From Ovis canadensis (Eukaryota > Chordata > Mammalia > Artiodactyla > Bovidae): a DNA stretch of 64,000 nt. Both the position numbers and the translations under genes were made by a program. Position 1 is the stretch's first letter; every line of letters begins with the position of its first letter. Below are positions 43,716 to 53,886 of the stretch, one piece after another. The stretch spans positions 114,480,501-114,544,500 of the forward strand of contig NC_091248.1 of the NCBI RefSeq assembly GCF_042477335.2, read 5' to 3'. The notes below the pieces were generated by a model that saw nothing but the letters and a program-made list of their open reading frames with translations, did no database searches and had not been told where the DNA came from.

Positions 43716-44302
43716 ACTAAACAGTGACAGCAATGTGGTGGTGATGAGTACGGGGAGAGGAGGCTTCTCTGTCCCATAAGTCCATCTCCATATTTTAGGG
43801 AGCCTGTGCCTCTGGACTGGGAACTTCATAAGTTTTTCTCAGTTTTCTGCTCCCTTCTGAGGTGGGATATGAAGGCTCGAGTTGGCTGGGGCTGGGTATA
43901 TGTTTTCTTCCACGGACAGCCAGTTGGAGCTGGGTATCCCCCTTCCCCAGGTTGGTTAGATTCTGATAATAATACACCAGTGGGTCAGGCTCTGGTTAAC
44001 TGGTTTCACCTGAGGGCAGGCCTCACTGAGATGATCGGCAGCTGTGGTCAATTTAAAAATGTTTCCTTTGCCACCCCCCTCCCGGAGGGAAGTCTCGCAG
44101 AGTGCTGCTGGCTGGCCATGACTTGTTCACTCTAGTTTTTTAACCGTCAGACTTGTCCACATGAGCCTCCAACAATACCCGTTTCCTGGCTGAGCCCTGG
44201 TCGCTGCTGTTTCTTCTCCCAAGTCTCTGCTCAAGTAAGTTGTGACTCCTATATTCTCCTGCTTCTCTAACCTTAAGGGCAGTGGTTTGCCTTGTGTTCT
44301 CC

Positions 44303-44364
44303 GCTTTCCAACAAGATTCAAGAAGTACTGTTGATTTTTCAGTCTGTTTGGCTTTCTACTTGTT
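44303..44364 (-). repeat. Canonical copy of the duplicated 62-bp L1 segment
   Basis: It sits at the expected place in the L1 3' UTR (preceded by gggcagtggtttgccttgtg) and is followed by BovB at 44368. See 42488-42549. Confidence 0.88.
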
Positions 44365-44367
44365 GTT

Positions 44368-44602
44368 CAGTTCAGTTCAGCTCAGTCGTGTCTGACTCTT
44401 TGCAACCCCATGAACTGAGGCACGCCAGGCCTCCCTGTCCATCACCAACTCCTGGAGCCCACCCAAACCCATGTCCATTGAGTCGGTGATGCCATCCAAC
44501 CATCTCATCCTCTGTGTCCCCTTCTCCTCCTGCCCTCAATCTTTCCCAGCATCAGGGTCTTTTCAAATGAGTCAGCTTTTCACATCAAGTGGCCAGGATT
44601 GT
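44368..44602 (-). mobile_element. BovB LINE 3' end, strongly truncated
   Basis: Antisense: cagttcagttcagctcagtc to cacatcaagtggccagg. About 235 bases, inserted in the ttgttgtt site of the L1 3' UTR. Confidence 0.93.
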
Positions 44603-44604
44603 CT

Positions 44605-45022
44605 TTTCAAAAAATATTCACAACCTTATAAGTTGGGAGTTATGTTTTATTCGACCAGGAATTTTTAGGACTTCAAGCCTGGGAGACAGCATCTCAAGTA
44701 ACCCTGAGAGAACTGCTATGAGGAGGCAAGGGGATGAGCCAGGTTATATAAAAGTGTTGCAACAAAGGGCAGGTAGTCTGAACTTCGAAAGATTGTTGTT
44801 AATTAAAGAAAACCAGATCTCCCAAGTTAAGGAATTTAGTGCTTTTCTATGTATGGGAAGAGGCAAGAGTCTGGGCTCACTGAAACTATTCCTTTGATAG
44901 GCACCTCAGTAAATAGGCCAGTATCCTGTTTTCACATTCTGAGTTTCCTCGGAGCTCACTGGCTCATGTTGGAGGGCAGCAATTGCTGATGATGGTGACC
45001 CTCTGTTTACTGATACGGCAGG
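44605..45022 (-). mobile_element. Solo LTR of a ruminant endogenous retrovirus-like element
   Basis: Antisense LTR-like block. On the minus strand a TATA-like ttttatataacc (44743-44754) lies about 100 bases upstream of AATAAA (44646-44651), the spacing expected of an LTR R region. It begins with aaaaatattcacaaccttat and continues ttaggacttcaagcctggga. No internal viral genes are present. It lies between BovB and the resumed L1. Confidence 0.6.
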
Positions 45023-45035
45023 CATATTCTATTTG

Positions 45036-45152
45036 TCTAGAGGAGGGCGTGGCTACCCACTCCAGTATTTTTGCCTGGAGAATCCCCTTGGACAGAGGAG
45101 CCTGGCTGGCTACAGCCCATAGGATTGCAAGGACTGAGTAAGCAAGCACACA
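45036..45152 (+). mobile_element. Bov-tA SINE, 5'-truncated
   Basis: A sense fragment from ggctacccactccagtattt to gtaagcaagcacacacatt. The flanks catattctattt (about 45022) and cattctattt (about 45153) are its target-site duplication. Confidence 0.85.
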
Positions 45153-45355
45153 CATTCTATTTCTCAAAGTGGAGTGGTGACTTTAAACTCCTTACATATG
45201 GACCTTTAAACTGGAAGTTCCTCTCTTTCTTCTTTGGCTTCTTCAACCTTCCATACTGCTCCTCTCCTCCCCTGACCTAACCTTGTAAGTATCCAGTGGA
45301 TGGCCAGAGGTTTCGTATTCTGAGAGTCATGACCAAGAAAATATTCAGCTGTCTG

Positions 45356-45838
45356 TTCAGTTCACTGAGTCGTGTCTGACTCTTTGCAACCCCATGGACC
45401 GCAGCACGCCAGGCCTCCCTGTCCATCACCAACTCCAGAGTTTACCCAAACTCATGTCCATTGAGTCGGTGATGCCATTCATCCATCTCATCCTCTGTTG
45501 TCCCCTTCTCCTCAGGCCCTCAATCTATCCCAGCATCAGGGTCTTTTCCAATGAGTCAGCTCTTCGCATTAGGTGGCCAAAGTATTGGAGTTTCAGCTTC
45601 ATTATCAGTCCTTCCAATGAATATTCAGGACTGATTTCCTTTAGGATGGACTGGTTGGATCTCCTTGCAGTCCAAGGGACTCTCAAGAGTCTTCTCCAAC
45701 ACCACAGTTCAAAAGCATCAATTCTTCAGCACTCAGCTTTCCTTATAGTCCAACTCTCACATCCATACATGAAAAACCATAGCCTTGACTAGACAGGCCT
45801 TTGTTGGCAAAGTAATGTCTCTGCTTTTAAATATGCTG
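45356..45838 (-). mobile_element. BovB LINE 3' end
   Basis: Antisense, from gttcagttcactgagtcgtg to tctctgcttttaaatatgct. Flanking gctgtctgtt at both ends gives the target-site duplication. The 132-codon plus frame over it is the complement of BovB. Confidence 0.94.
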
Positions 45839-46640
45839 TCTGTTAGGGAGGCTAATTCATATGCTTTAGAGAAAGTGGGTAGAAAGGTGGTGGGGGAGGG
45901 GCACTGATAGGCTGACAGCGTTGGAACAGCTGTATTTTTCCTCCGGGCACCTTCCCTGACTCTGACCCTCAGAGTCACTGGGTGGCCCCTGCAGGCTTTC
46001 TGGGTGTAGCATCTTGGAAGTCTGGATGACTTCATCGCCCAGCAGAGGTCTCCCTGACCTTGCAGAGGCTCACGCTGTTTGGAAAGCCCCCTGCACAGCT
46101 CTATCACTGAAGAATTTGTGACAGCACATTAGTCTGCCCGACTCTGCGGGAAGAAACGGGGGGACTTTGAATTATCAAGCACCCCTATGAGTAGAGAGGA
46201 CAACAACTCCCCAGCTTGGCATTTTCAGTGACAAATCATGCCTTGGGAAGCTTTCAGGATTCTCAGCATTGGCAAAATCCCAGGGAAAGGAGATCAGTCA
46301 ACAATTATTTATTTATGCTTTCAAAGGGCTCTTGGAAACACAGGTAACAATGGGGTAGAAGAACAAACCCTGTCATGTATTGTTAAACAGGAAGCCTGAT
46401 AATGGGGAGGAAGACACCCCTTTTGGATGGGTCGCAGGGGACTAATAAGGCTCCCTGAAGCTGCAGGCAGGGGCCCAGCTAATGACTCCATAGTGGGGCC
46501 ATAAGAGAAGTGGAATTCAGCCGCTTTTGTCTGAAGAACTTCAAGGCCTCTCATTAGTCATTTCTTTAAAAGGAGGCAGATATTACTCCCAAAACAGATA
46601 TGCTTGGAGACAGGGTTTTTTAAATGAATTAAGTAAAAAT
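45839..46640. other. No recognised gene or repeat
   Basis: Unassigned DNA. A minus frame at 45757-46107 (116 codons) is half BovB and half this stretch, so it is not a gene. Confidence 0.5.
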
Positions 46641-46644
46641 AGTT

Positions 46645-47344
46645 ATTGAAAGTTTATGAAATGCCAGATATGGTGTGAGACTTTGGGGACACAAAGATTA
46701 AAACAATGGTCCCTGGCACGTAGCTCACAGCCTACTTGGGTATTTCAGGCCAAGGGCAAAGCATGTGTAAAGGCTGCTAGATTAATTAATCTATGAGTAC
46801 TTACAGAGTATCTCTTGCTCGGGGGGGCTTCCCTGGTGGCGCAGTGGCAAAGAATCTGCCTGCCAATGCAGGAGATGCAGGTTCAATCCCTGGGCTGGGA
46901 AGATCCCTTGGAGAAGAAAATGGCCATCCACTCCAGTGTTCTTGCCTGGGAAATCCTGTGGACAGAAGAGCCTGGAGAGCTACAGTCCATTGGGTCATAA
47001 AAGAGTCAGACACAACTTAGTGACTCAACAGCAACAGTACTAGGGGAGGTTAAAAAAAAAAAATCATAGTCCATTTCTCAAGGTGCTTATGAATTGATAG
47101 GAAAGGCAGAAATAAATATACTTGGTAGAGTGAAAGGATATTTTAGTGGGACAATAGGCAGTAAGACTTTGAAGAAGGGAGAGGTCAGTGTAGATTGAAG
47201 TTTAGAAAAAGTGTTGAAGAAATAGTGGGAGATATATTTGTTCAGGGAGGGTGATGTGGGAAAGGGCCTCAGGAGCCAGGTCAAAGAATCGAACTTGATA
47301 TAATGAAGGAATAGGAATCAACGAAGGTTTCAGAAGGGAACGGG
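46645..47344 (-). mobile_element. Probable L2 antisense relic, interrupted
   Basis: Weak L2-antisense blocks: ctttggggacacaaagatta near 46681, then tctcaaggtgcttatgaatt near 47077 and gggtgatgtgggaaagggcc near 47249. A Bov-tA (46827-47033) interrupts it. Similar relics at 27540-28255 and 48290-48400 support the reading. Confidence 0.35.
46827..47033 (+). mobile_element. Bov-tA SINE
   Basis: A sense copy: ggcttccctggtggcgcagt to cacaacttagtgactcaaca. It is full-length with low divergence. Confidence 0.94.
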
Positions 47345-47765
47345 GCTTGTATTCGTTTCCTAGGGTTGCCATCACAAAGTAGCACAAACTGGATCACGGT
47401 ACAGAAATTTATGGTCTCATGGTTCCGGCTAGGAATCAAGGTTGTCAGCAGGGCTCTACTCCCTCTGAGACTCTGGGTCTGGGTGGAATCCTCTTGGTCC
47501 CTTCCTAACTTCAGGGTGGTGGCCATCCATCTTGGCTTGCGGCTGTCTCAGTCCAGTCTCTGCCTCTGTCTTCATGCGGTATCTTCCTCTCATAGCTAAA
47601 CATCTTGTAGGAGCACCAGTTACTCTGGATGAAGGGACCACCTACTCCGTATGACCTCATCTTAATTACACCTGTAACCCTATTGCCAGAGAAACTCACA
47701 TTAGGAGGTATGGAGGTCAGGACTTCAACTTTTACCTTTTGGGGAAACACAATTCAACCCATAAT
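47345..47765 (-). mobile_element. MLT1/MaLR-type LTR, antisense
   Basis: Starts ttgtattcgtttcctagggt, has gtacagaaatttatggtctc (the AATAAA side of the LTR), ccgtatgacctcatcttaat, and ends gggaaacacaattcaaccca. This is the antisense order of a MaLR LTR. The overlapping plus and minus frames across it are not genes. Confidence 0.78.
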
Positions 47766-47910
47766 GGGGGTGAATCGGTAAAGAGTGAGATAATGACAAG
47801 GTTAGTCTAAATGGAGTGTGTTGATTGATTGGAGTGAGGGCCTTTCTGCTGCGGGTTGTGACAGTATCCAACCTGCATGAGTGTGAATGGAGAGTTAAGC
47901 GTGGCCAAGT

Positions 47911-48086
47911 TTTTTTTTTTTAATATTTATTTTTACTTATTTATTTCTTTGGCTATGCCAGGTGTTAGCTGCAGCACACAGGATCTTTACTTATGGCAAG
48001 TGGGATCTAGTTCCCTGACCAGGGATTGATCCTAGGTCCCCTGCATTGGGAGTTCAGAGTCTTAGCCACTGGACCGCTAGGGCAGA
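47911..48086 (-). mobile_element. CHR-type SINE
   Basis: An antisense copy with a T-rich tail at 47911-47924, then ttctttggctatgccaggtg and ttccctgaccagggattgat, ending ccactggaccgctagggcag. Confidence 0.88.
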
Positions 48087-48289
48087 CTCTGACCATGGAG
48101 GGTTTTTAAGGAAGAAATGACTATGAGAGAAGCTGAAACTGAGGGTGTATAATCAAGCAATTTTGATGAAGTTTTGGATCATTATGATTTTTAAAATGAT
48201 ATTGTGGTATATAGTCAATTAATGGATTTTCATAAACATTCCTAGCAGGACTGAAATGTTTTCTTTTTGTGAGTGGGTGGCAGTGAGGA

Positions 48290-48400
48290 TCATAGGTTTA
48301 GTTGTGGATGTTGAAGATAGTTGGAGGTCTAGGCCCAGAGCTTGGGGGAGATTTCAAGAAAGATGTAAATCTGGGAGTCATTCTGGTGGACGGGGGTGGC
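48290..48400 (-). mobile_element. L2 antisense relic
   Basis: ttggaggtctaggcccagag, gagatttcaagaaagatgta and aatctgggagtcattctggt follow the L2 reverse-transcriptase region read backwards, matching in kind the sense L2 at 26230-27530. Confidence 0.5.
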
Positions 48401-49365
48401 TCCTGGAGCCCTTAAGTTATTGTCTGTATCCCTGAACTGGCTTTGGAGTTGCCATTTCTTGTGTTGATATTAAAGATCTGTGTAAGGAACTCTTCTAGTC
48501 CTGTACAACTTCTCTCTCCAGCAGGGTGGGGACTCCTGTCATAAAAAATGAACCCTGGTTTCCTGGGTTGATGGTGTGATAGGCTTTTTGTGGAGGTGTC
48601 TCCTTGAGAATGAGACGAGATTAAAAGTGCTTTAGGAGTTAGGATGCCGAAGGACTCTATCAAGTTGGCTTGAAACTTATCTCCAGGATGTTCTTGTTCA
48701 TGCCCCCACACTCCTGGAACCCTCTCTGTTGTGACTGGAAACAGGATATCTTCAGGTTTCCTGAAACCTGGCGCAACTGTTTTCTCAAAATACACTGTGT
48801 TTAAACACCTTGAATCATTTTGTGACCATCTTGTGCTGCAGAATCAGCAGGGCTCTCAGCACTTTTTCTTGCCCACGTGTTTGCCTCCATTAGTCATCCG
48901 GTTTAAACCTGGCTAACCAGTACTGCTCGTCAGCTGTTTACCATGGTCCCTGGAGGCCTGAGTGGTCCTAATGAAACTTTATTAGACCCATTAAGCATCG
49001 TTAAGGGAGGAAGCAGGATTGGGCAATGAGGACCTCTTAATTCAAATTTGGTTGGATGGATTTACTTTGGGACATGAGGAACCTGGTTTGTCCTTGGTGT
49101 CAGGACTGTGTCTGACCTCCTGGGAACCAGCCAGGTGTGACCACCTGGACAGGTTCATCTAGGATGCAAGCTCATCTGCATGCTAAGTGTCACCGTGTGC
49201 AGGAAAGGACAGAACACAGCATGAGCAAAGGAAGTGCTCGGCTGCAGACTTCTACTTGAAATCAGCCTCGGGCAGCCCCATGTTCCGCCACCTGGAATCG
49301 GCTTCCACGTCCTCCCCTTTGACGTGTTAGCCCACAAGGTTATGGAAGCATAAACTTTTTCCTTC
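48401..49365. other. No recognised gene or repeat
   Basis: Unassigned DNA. The 127-codon minus frame 48412-48795 has no recognised domain. It overlaps the L2 relic edge and is likely chance. Confidence 0.45.
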
Positions 49366-49473
49366 TTTTTGAAAAATTTGATTTATTTATTTTTGCTTGT
49401 GTCGGGTCTTCCACGCTGCACGGGCTTTTCTCTAGTTGCAGTCAGCGGGGGCTATTCTGGTTGCAGTGTGCTG

Positions 49474-49892
49474 ATGAGAGAGTTAATTCCTAGGAAGGTT
49501 GAGAAGTCCAGGTCCCTGACAAGGAGAAAGGGGTCCAAGGCTCTTTAGAAAAGGACAAACATTTTTTTTCTACATTGCTTTGTCTTTATCTTAGCAAGAT
49601 GCATAACAATGTATCTTGCTCAAGGATATGTTTCTCCTTAACAAAAACCATCTTACTAATCCTGTTATCTTAAGATGTCTGTTTTGGGAGTGAGTCTGAT
49701 AAAAGTATATAAGGCTTTGCTAAGACTAGCAGTGGGGGTAAGGTGGGGGGCTGGGGACTCTCTGTCCCCCTGCTGATTGTCTATGTCAGAAGCTTTTTCT
49801 GTGCCTTTTCATGCTAATTTAGCCTGGTCCCTGGTCCTGAAGCTAAATCTTCGGAGATCATGAATCCGACATCGTTCACAGGAAAGGATCAC
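49474..49892 (+). mobile_element. Solo LTR (endogenous retrovirus), inside a CHR SINE
   Basis: A roughly 415-base block starting near tgagagagttaattcctagg and ending near catcgttcaca plus a few bases. A TATA box (agtatataaggc, 49704-49715) is present. Sequence style (gctaagactagcagtggggg, aagctaaatcttcggagatc) matches a ruminant LTR I recall. The exact end and target-site duplication could not be fixed. There is no internal retroviral sequence. Confidence 0.7.
49704..49715 (+). promoter_or_regulatory. LTR TATA box
   Basis: agtatataaggc within the LTR is a good TATA element. If active, transcription would start about 30 bases further right and run into the SINE and beyond, on the plus strand. 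Confidence 0.45.
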
Positions 49893-50197
49893 CAGCTTCT
49901 CACTGTGCTGGCTTCTCTTGCTGCGGAGCACGGGCGCTGAAGCACAGGCTTCAGTAGTTGCAGCTCCCAGGCTTTAAAGCTCAGGCCCAGCAGTTGCTCT
50001 GAGGCATGTGGGATCTTCGTGGACCAGGGAACAAACTCCTGTCTCCTACATTGACAGGCAGATTCTTAATCACTGAGCCACCAGGGAAGCCCCTATTTTT
50101 TTCCTTCTTAACAAGGAGATGACAACCTCAAAGAGAAAGAATAGGGCTAAAAGTGTGGATGTGATTTTTGGCAAAAAAGATTGTCAAGTTAACTCAT

Positions 50198-50412
50198 GAC
50201 ACGGTGGTAAAGAACCCACCTGCCAATTCAGGAGACACAAGAGATGAGGGCCCGATCCCTGGCTTGGGAAAATCCCCTGGAGGAGGGTATGGCAACCCTC
50301 TCCAGTATTCTTGCCTGAAGAATCCCATGAACATGGGAGCCTGGCGGGCTACAGTCCATGGGGTGGCAGAGAGTCAGACGCGACTGAAGCAGCTTAGCAC
50401 GCACACAGGCAC
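50198..50412 (+). mobile_element. Bov-tA SINE
   Basis: A sense copy: cacggtggtaaagaacccac, ccgatccctggcttgggaaa, to cagacgcgactgaagcagct. The head is slightly truncated. Confidence 0.92.
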
Positions 50413-50694
50413 GGCAAGGCACTGAACATAATTCTTTCCTAAAATATGTCGGGAAGCACAAGGCAGAATAACTCAAATAACTGTGGCAGGAGAAAACTTG
50501 TAATAAAGATATTTTCTTTTTGTTCAACACTCCACAGTTTGGAAGGCACATTAAGTGGTGTGCTTGACTCTATATTATAATAAGATAGTTAAAAAAAAAA
50601 AAAGAAGATAGTGACTATCTCAGAAAAAAGGAAATTGAATTAAATGAAAACATTCTGAGCCAGAGGTGGTAGATTTTTTTAAACTCCCTAATAT

Positions 50695-51195
50695 TTAGTC
50701 ATTTATTTATTTATTTGGCATAGCTGATTTACAATGTCAATTTCTGTATGCAAGGTGATTCAGTTATATCTATATGTACATTCCTTTTTTAAAATATTCT
50801 TTTCCATTATGGTTTATCATAGGATACTGAATATCATTTTCTGTGCTCTACAGTAGAACGGGGGTCCCCAACGATCAGGATCTAATGCCTGAGATCTGAG
50901 GTGGAGCTGATGTAATAATAATAGAAATAAATCACATGATGCTCTAATGTGCTTGAATCATCCCCAAACCATCCCTGTCCCCACCTCACGCCCCCTGCCC
51001 CCAGGAAAAATTGTCTTCCATGGAACTGGTCCCTTGTGCTGAAAAGGTTGGGGGCTACTGCAGTAGGCCTTGTCATTTATCCGTTTCATATATAATAGCT
51101 TATGTCTGCTAACCCCAGTCTCCCATTCCATCCCTCCCCTCACCCCTCCTGCTTGGCCCCCACAAGTCTGTACTCTATAAGACCTCCTTTTAAAA
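50695..51195 (-). mobile_element. L1 3' end, artiodactyl type, split by a hAT element
   Basis: Left part (to 50850): atagctgatttacaatgtca, attatggtttatcataggat. Right part (from 51061): cagtaggccttgtcatttat, aatagcttatgtctgctaac. This is the same 3' UTR as at 8555, 22515 and 58506. Confidence 0.8.
50859..51060 (+). mobile_element. hAT-Charlie (MER1-like) DNA transposon with 8-bp target duplication
   Basis: The left end gggggtccccaac and the right end aaaaggttgggggctactg form the terminal inverted repeats. Internal taatgcctgagatctgaggt and ttccatggaactggtccctt match the MER1/Charlie group. The 8 bases before and after, cagtagaa (50851-50858) and cagtaggc (51061-51068), are the host L1 string duplicated on insertion (6/8). 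It is about 200 bases with no transposase. Confidence 0.82.
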
Positions 51196-51722
51196 AAACA
51201 CATACATCTCTCTTTAAATGAGGGAGTTTAAACTTTTAAAACAGAATCCACTGGGTCACACAATCAAAATATATGTTTCCGGCTCGGCTATCCTCAGGGA
51301 GAATTCCCTTCTTTCTTCCACGTCATCAAACTTCGGCCAAACCTCCTGAGTGACGGGCTTCGTTGCCTGTGGCAACTGGGTGGCAGATGTCCAGGTTTTA
51401 ATTGGGGTTTGTACTGATTCTCATCATCATGAAAAGAATTGCTAATAAAGACGTGAAACCAAGATTTAAACTCACAGCTACTGAAATGAGACGAACTCAG
51501 GATTGATGGTGCATTCAAAAAGAAAAGGCAGAGTAAGAAAAAGATGGCAAGCCACTCTCTAGTGTTTTGTGCTGAATGTGAGGAGTAGATATTTAGATGG
51601 CACATCCTCCTTGGGGCGACAAAGCCTGAGGACCTCACTCCTGTTTGGTAAAGCAAGCTAAGCACTGGTCAACCTCTCCCTGGACCCGGAAGCATTAGCG
51701 GCTCCCTACAGAGAGCTCTTCC
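51196..51722. other. No recognised gene or repeat
   Basis: Unassigned DNA; a 123-codon minus frame (51294-51665) has no recognisable features. Confidence 0.5.
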
Positions 51723-51968
51723 CTGATGGCCAGGGAGGCCTGGCGTGCTGCTGTCTGTGGGGTCGAGCAGTCCATGGGTTGCTAAGAGTCGGGCATGACT
51801 TGAGCGACTCCCCTTTCACTTTTCACTTTCATGCATTGGAGAAGGCAATGGCAACCCACTCCAGTGTTCTTGCCTGGAGAATCCCAGGGACGGGGGAGCC
51901 TGGTGGGCTGCCGTCTGTGGGGTTGCACAGAGTCAGACACGACTGACGCGACTTAGCAGCAGCAGCAA
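51723..51968 (+). mobile_element. Bov-A2 SINE with BovB-like first part
   Basis: It opens with the BovB 3' text gatggccagggaggcctggc. It then has tttcactttcatgcattgga and the second Bov-A unit, and ends in (AGC)4. The first unit is unlike the standard Bov-A2 first unit and closer to BovB. Confidence 0.85.
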
Positions 51969-53130
51969 CCTTTCTTAGACAGAAAGCCAAAGTATTTTGC
52001 TTTTAGAGTGTTTTTTCTTTTCTTCAAGAGCTGAAAGGAAAGGAAATGCTGGACCCTTCATGGTTGTTGTTCAATCACTCAGTCCTGCCTGACCCTGCGA
52101 TCCCATGGACTATAGCACACCAGGCTTCTCTGTCCTTCACTATCCCCTGGAGTTTGCTCAAACTCATGTCCATTGAGTCTGTGATGCCATCCAACCATCT
52201 CATCCTCTGTTGCCCCTTTCTCCTCCTGCCCTCAGTCATTCCCAGCATCAGGGTTTTTTCCAGTGAGCCAGCTCTTCACATCAGGTGGTCAAAGTACTGG
52301 AGCTTCAGCTTCAGCATCAGTCCTTCCAATAAATATTCAGGGTTAATTTCCTTTAGGATTGACTGGTTTGATCTCTGCTTTCCAAGGGACTGTCAAGTGT
52401 CTCCTCAAGCACCACCATTCGAAAACATCAGTTCTTCGGTGCTCAGTCTTCTTTATAGTCCAGCTCTCACATCCATTTATGACTACTGGAAAAACCATAG
52501 TTTTGACTGGATGTACGTTTGTCAGCAAAGTGATGTCTCTGCTTTTTAATATGCTCTCTAGGTTTGTCATAGTTTTTCTTCCAAGGAGCAAGCGTCTTTT
52601 AATTTCATGGCTGCAGTCACCATCTGCAGTAATTTAGAGCCCAAGAAAATAAAGTCTGTCGCCGTTTTCATTGTTTCTCCATCTATTTGCCATAGCCAGC
52701 TTTTTCACTCTCCTCTTTTACCTTCACGAGAGTATCTTTAGTTCCTCTTTGCTTTCTGCCATTAGGGTGGTGTCATCTGCATATCTGAGGTTATTGATAT
52801 TTCTCCTAGCAGTCTTGATTCCAGTTTGGGCTTCATCCAGCCCAGTGTTTTGCATGATGTACTCTGCATGTAAGTTAAATAAGCAGGGTGACAGTATTCA
52901 GCCTTGATGTACTCCTTTCCCAATTTTGAACCAGTCCATTGTTCCATGTCTGGTTCTAACTGTTGCATTTTGACCTACCTACAAATTTCCCAGAAGGCAG
53001 GTAAGTTGGTTTAGTATTCCCATCTCTTTAAGAATTTTCCAGTTTGTTGTGATCCACATAGTCAAATGTGTAGTCAGTGAGGCAGAAGTAGATGTTTTTC
53101 TAGAACTTTCTTGCTTTTTTTATGATCCAG

Positions 53131-53351
53131 TGTGTGTACTGTGTGTACTAAGTCACTTCAGTTGTGTTGACTCTTTGTGACCCATGGACTGTAGCCCACC
53201 AGGCTCCTCTGTCCTTGGGATTCTCCAGGCAGGACTACTGGAGTGCGTTGCCATGCCCCCCTCCAGAGGATCTTCCCAATTGAACACTTGTCTCTGATGC
53301 CTCCTGCATTGGCAGGCAGGTTCTTTATCACTAGTGCCACCTTGGAAACCC
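53131..53351 (-). mobile_element. Bov-tA SINE
   Basis: An antisense copy, starting gtgtgtactaagtcacttca and ending agtgccaccttggaaaccc. The host string tatgatcca (about 53121 and 53352) is duplicated at its borders. Confidence 0.93.
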
Positions 53352-53475
53352 TATGATCCAACAGATATTGGCAGTTTGATTCCTCTGCCTCTTCTAAATC
53401 CAGCTTGTATCTCTCTTAAGTTTTTGGTTCACATACTGTTGAAGCCTCCCTTGAAGGAATTTGAGAATTACCTTG

Positions 53476-53886
53476 CTAGCATGTGAAATGAGTGCAATTG
53501 TGTAATTGTTTGAACATTTTTTGGCATTTCCCTTCTTTGGGATTGGAATGAAAATCGACCTTTTCTAATCCTGTGGCCACTGCTGAGTTTTCCAAATTTG
53601 CTGTCATATTTGAGTGCAGCACTTTCATAGCATCATCTTTTAGGATTTGAAATAGCTCAACTGGAATTCCATTACCTCCACTAGCTTTGTTTATAGTAAT
53701 GCTTCCTAAGGCCCACTTGACTTCACACTCCAGGATATCTGGCTCTAGGTGGGTGACCACACCATCAAGGTTATCCAGATCATTAAGAGCTTTTTTGCAT
53801 AGTTCTTCTGTGCATTTTTGCCACCTCTTCTTAATCTCTTCTGCTTCTGTTAGGTCCATACCGTTTCTGTCCTTTATTATGCCCAT
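53476..53886 (-). pseudogene. BovB ORF2 linker/reverse-transcriptase start remnant
   Basis: An open 136-codon piece of the BovB polyprotein. It starts MGIIKDRNGMDLTEAEEIKK and contains KASGGNGIPVELF (BovB normally KASGGDGIPVELF). After GLEK the frame drifts (DFHSNPKEGK where IPIPKKGN is expected), showing a frameshift. The catalytic motifs are not in this frame, so it has no activity. Confidence 0.85.

Larger units (their letters stand above)
42843..45290 (-). mobile_element. L1MB-type 3' UTR, antisense, heavily interrupted
   Basis: Text follows one L1 3' UTR in order: aacgagcccatcaaaggcat near 43184, catctctctgcttacattgc near 43271, gggatatgaaggctcgagtt near 43864, ggcaggcctcactgagatga near 44016 and gctttccaacaagattcaag near 44303. 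After interruption comes gtggagtggtgactttaaac at 45170. Insertions are Bov-tA (43520-43715), BovB (44368-44602), an LTR (44605-45022) and Bov-tA (45036-45152). Confidence 0.85.
49366..50093 (-). mobile_element. CHR-type SINE (long form), split by an LTR
   Basis: The left part (49366-49475) has cgggcttttctctagttgca. The right part (49893-50093) has ggcttctcttgctgcggagc, ggcatgtgggatcttcgtgg and ctgagccaccagggaagccc. The SINE text is continuous across the insert, so the LTR arrived later. Confidence 0.85.
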
